Source: Desulfovibrio sp.
GTDB lineage: Bacteria > Desulfobacterota > Desulfovibrionia > Desulfovibrionales > Desulfovibrionaceae
Assembly (NCBI GenBank): GCA_016208105.1
Contig: JACQYS010000001.1
Location: forward strand, 1 to 64,000
Direction of reading: 5' to 3'
DNA length: 64,000 bases
Shown here: piece after piece, positions 62,607-64,000 of the stretch
Position numbering within the stretch: position 1 is the first letter of the stretch
Layout of the letters: each line of letters begins with the position of its first letter
Notes under the pieces: generated by a model
The model's input: only the letters and a program-made list of their open reading frames with translations
Told to the model about the DNA's origin: nothing
The model's database searches: none
Made by a program: the position numbers and the translations under genes

Positions 62607-63748
62607 CCCCTCTCCACCACGGCGGTGCCGGACACGTCCAGGTGCGGCCCGGCCGGGTAGCTGCCCAGGATGCGCAGACTGTGCAATTCATTGCGTAATT
62701 CGCCGAGCATCTTCCCAAATTCATCACGGCCCAGGTCGCACTGCAGGTCGGCGAAAAACACGTACTTCCATTTCTCGCCGCGCAGCGGGCGCGACTCGAG
62801 CTTGGTCAGGTTGATGCCTTCCCCGGCCAGCTTGTTGAGCACGGCCGAAAGCGCTCCGGGCTTGTCCGGCAGGGTGAACAGCACAGATGTTTTGTCGCGG
62901 TTGCCGGACTTGGTCTCGGAGGGCCCGATGACCAAAAAGCGGGTCCAGTTGTCCGGCAGGTCCTCGATGCGGCTGGCCAGCACGGTAAGCCCAAGCATCT
63001 CGGAGAGCTTCACATGCCCGATGGCCGCTGCCTTGGGGTTGTAGAGCACACGGCGCGCGGCCGCGGCAGTGGAGTCCGTGGGAACGATGCGGGCCATGGG
63101 CAGGTGGGCCTTGAGCCAGGCCCCGCACTGGGCCAGGGGCTGCGGGTGGGAGTAGACCTCCTCGATGCGCGAGATGTCCGTCCCCTTGGAGAGCAGGGAA
63201 TGGCTTATCTTGCAGTAGAGCTCGGCCTGGATGAACACCTCGTGGCGCATGAACAGATCCAGGCTCTGGCCCACGGTTCCCTGGAGCGAATTCTCCAAGG
63301 GAATGACGCCAAGCTCCGCGTCGCGCAGGCTCACGGCCTCGAAGACCTCGTCGATGGTCTTGCGGGGCTCGAAGTCCGCGCTCTTGCCCAGATAGGAGAC
63401 GGCCGCAAAGTAGGAAAAGGTCCCCTCCGGGCCCAGGTAGGCCACCTTCTGGGTGCGCTGGAGCCTGCGCGAGCTGGACATGATCTCCCGGTAGATGGCC
63501 CGAAGGTGCTCCTCGGGCATGGGGCCGGGGTTTAAGCGCGAGAGCTTTTCCAGCACTTCCTTCTCGCGGAAGGGCTTGAACACGGGGTCGTCGCTTCCGG
63601 CCTTGAGCCTGCCCACCTCGATGGACAGCTCGGCCCTGCGGTTGAGCAGGTTCAGGAGGTCCTGGTCCACCTGGTCGATGGCCTCGCGCACGCCGTCCAG
63701 GGGAAGGTCGCGCGCCGGATCGGCGGGGTCGTTTAAGTCGCTTGTCAT
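62603..63748 (-). CDS. pheA: Bifunctional chorismate mutase/prephenate dehydratase
   Basis: 381 residues: an AroQ chorismate mutase (about 18-105), prephenate dehydratase (about 106-290, starting VAYLGPEGTFSYFA) and an ACT domain (about 295-365, with the phenylalanine-binding ESRPLRG). It makes phenylpyruvate. It overlaps aroA by four bases and follows the dehydroquinate synthase II gene by four, so the whole set is one operon. Confidence 0.97.
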   Translation of the reverse strand: MTSDLNDPADPARDLPLDGVREAIDQVDQDLLNLLNRRAELSIEVGRLKAGSDDPVFKPFREKEVLEKLSRLNPGPMPEEHLRAIYREIMSSSRRLQRTQKVAYLGPEGTFSYFAAVSYLGKSADFEPRKTIDEVFEAVSLRDAELGVIPLENSLQGTVGQSLDLFMRHEVFIQAELYCKISHSLLSKGTDISRIEEVYSHPQPLAQCGAWLKAHLPMARIVPTDSTAAAARRVLYNPKAAAIGHVKLSEMLGLTVLASRIEDLPDNWTRFLVIGPSETKSGNRDKTSVLFTLPDKPGALSAVLNKLAGEGINLTKLESRPLRGEKWKYVFFADLQCDLGRDEFGKMLGELRNELHSLRILGSYPAGPHLDVSGTAVVERG

Positions 63749-63752
63749 GCGG

Positions 63753-64000
63753 CTATCCTTCCTTGATCTCTTCGCTGATGCGCATGCCGAAGTGCCGCCC
63801 TGCCTCGTCCACCTTGCACAACACCTCGTCGCCCACCTTGAGGCTGACCACGCTCACGGGCTCGCCGTCGGCCCTGGTGAGGCGGATGGTTTCCGCGTTC
63901 TGAAGAAAGAGCGCCCCCTCAACATCACCCACCTTGGCAGTAATCAGAAGCATGGGCCGGATTTCCACCTTCACACGGCCGATGGTGGCCAAAGACGTGG
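63753..64000 (-). CDS. 3-dehydroquinate synthase II (partial, 5' end outside window)
   Basis: The last 82 residues are visible: TSLATIGRVKVEIRPMLLI, then DGEPVSVVSLKVGDEVLCKVDEAGRHFG and a short acidic tail. This is the C-terminal end of the archaeal-type dehydroquinate synthase, which works with the ADTH synthase route in Desulfovibrio and methanogens. The frame runs off the right edge; the gene's start is not in the window. pheA follows four bases later. Confidence 0.88.
   Translation of the reverse strand, partial: TSLATIGRVKVEIRPMLLITAKVGDVEGALFLQNAETIRLTRADGEPVSVVSLKVGDEVLCKVDEAGRHFGMRISEEIKEG

Noticed and set aside
61290..62660. 456-codon open frame opposite aroA
   Set aside because: Antisense shadow; aroA motifs are complete on the other strand.

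Overview
The window reads as chromosomal DNA of a high-GC, anaerobic, sulfate-reducer-like deltaproteobacterium of the Desulfovibrio group. This is inferred from a dehydroquinate synthase II-pheA-aroA-tyrA-trpEGDCFBA cluster, an ArsR-methyltransferase (SahR-like) regulator next to ahcY, a class I two-subunit fumarase, a phenylacetate-CoA ligase, a stand-alone EF-G2-type factor and an orphan HsdR_N protein. No rRNA, tRNA or CRISPR array was seen. The only mobile DNA is the tail of an IS1595-type transposase at the left edge.

Layout. 1-5.4 kb: transposase tail, aminotransferase, HsdR_N protein, amt-glnB ammonium module, ferredoxin and small proteins. 5.4-7.8 kb: a carbamoyltransferase with two tiny membrane proteins resembling the sxtI/J/K set of saxitoxin clusters. 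8.2-18.7 kb: MauE-rhodanese pair, hydroxyacid dehydrogenase operon, EF-G2, flavoprotein, obgE and a Cache-domain histidine kinase. 18.8-26.5 kb: dicarboxylate carrier with fumarase/tartrate dehydratase, a hydrolase, and a sigma54 response regulator with its sensor kinase. 26.7-31.5 kb: ychF, precorrin-8X methylmutase, and an HDOD protein overlapping a cytosolic histidine kinase. 31.7-35.3 kb: BenE-like permease-sahR-ahcY operon behind a perfect inverted-repeat operator. 35.4-41.5 kb: cupin, SUI1 factor, secreted proteins, a sigma54-promoter-linked cassette (binding protein without signal peptide, Cys-rich GTPase, ABC ATPase without permease) and a HAD phosphatase. 41.6-50.4 kb: ATC hydrolase-like gene, pyruvate kinase, class V aminotransferase, DUF1844, argC, EAL-HDOD protein, and a long YeiH-type exporter with a 56-residue membrane partner. 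50.4-64 kb, all on the minus strand: paaK, EamA exporter and the aromatic amino acid operon read toward the left, interrupted by a DUF2971 gene and by related hairpin repeats.

How the genes work together. The right third makes phenylalanine, tyrosine and tryptophan from dehydroquinate onward, with a likely exporter and aryl-CoA ligase downstream. The SahR block recycles S-adenosylhomocysteine. Amt and PII handle ammonium. The carrier-fumarase operon takes up and dehydrates or hydrates C4 acids. The most unusual parts are the 38.2-40.9 kb cassette, the SxtIJK-like set, the permease inside the SahR operon and the YeiH-plus-small-protein unit. High GC creates many long antisense open frames; these were left out. 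Functions are read from sequence motifs and family memory, not from database searches.
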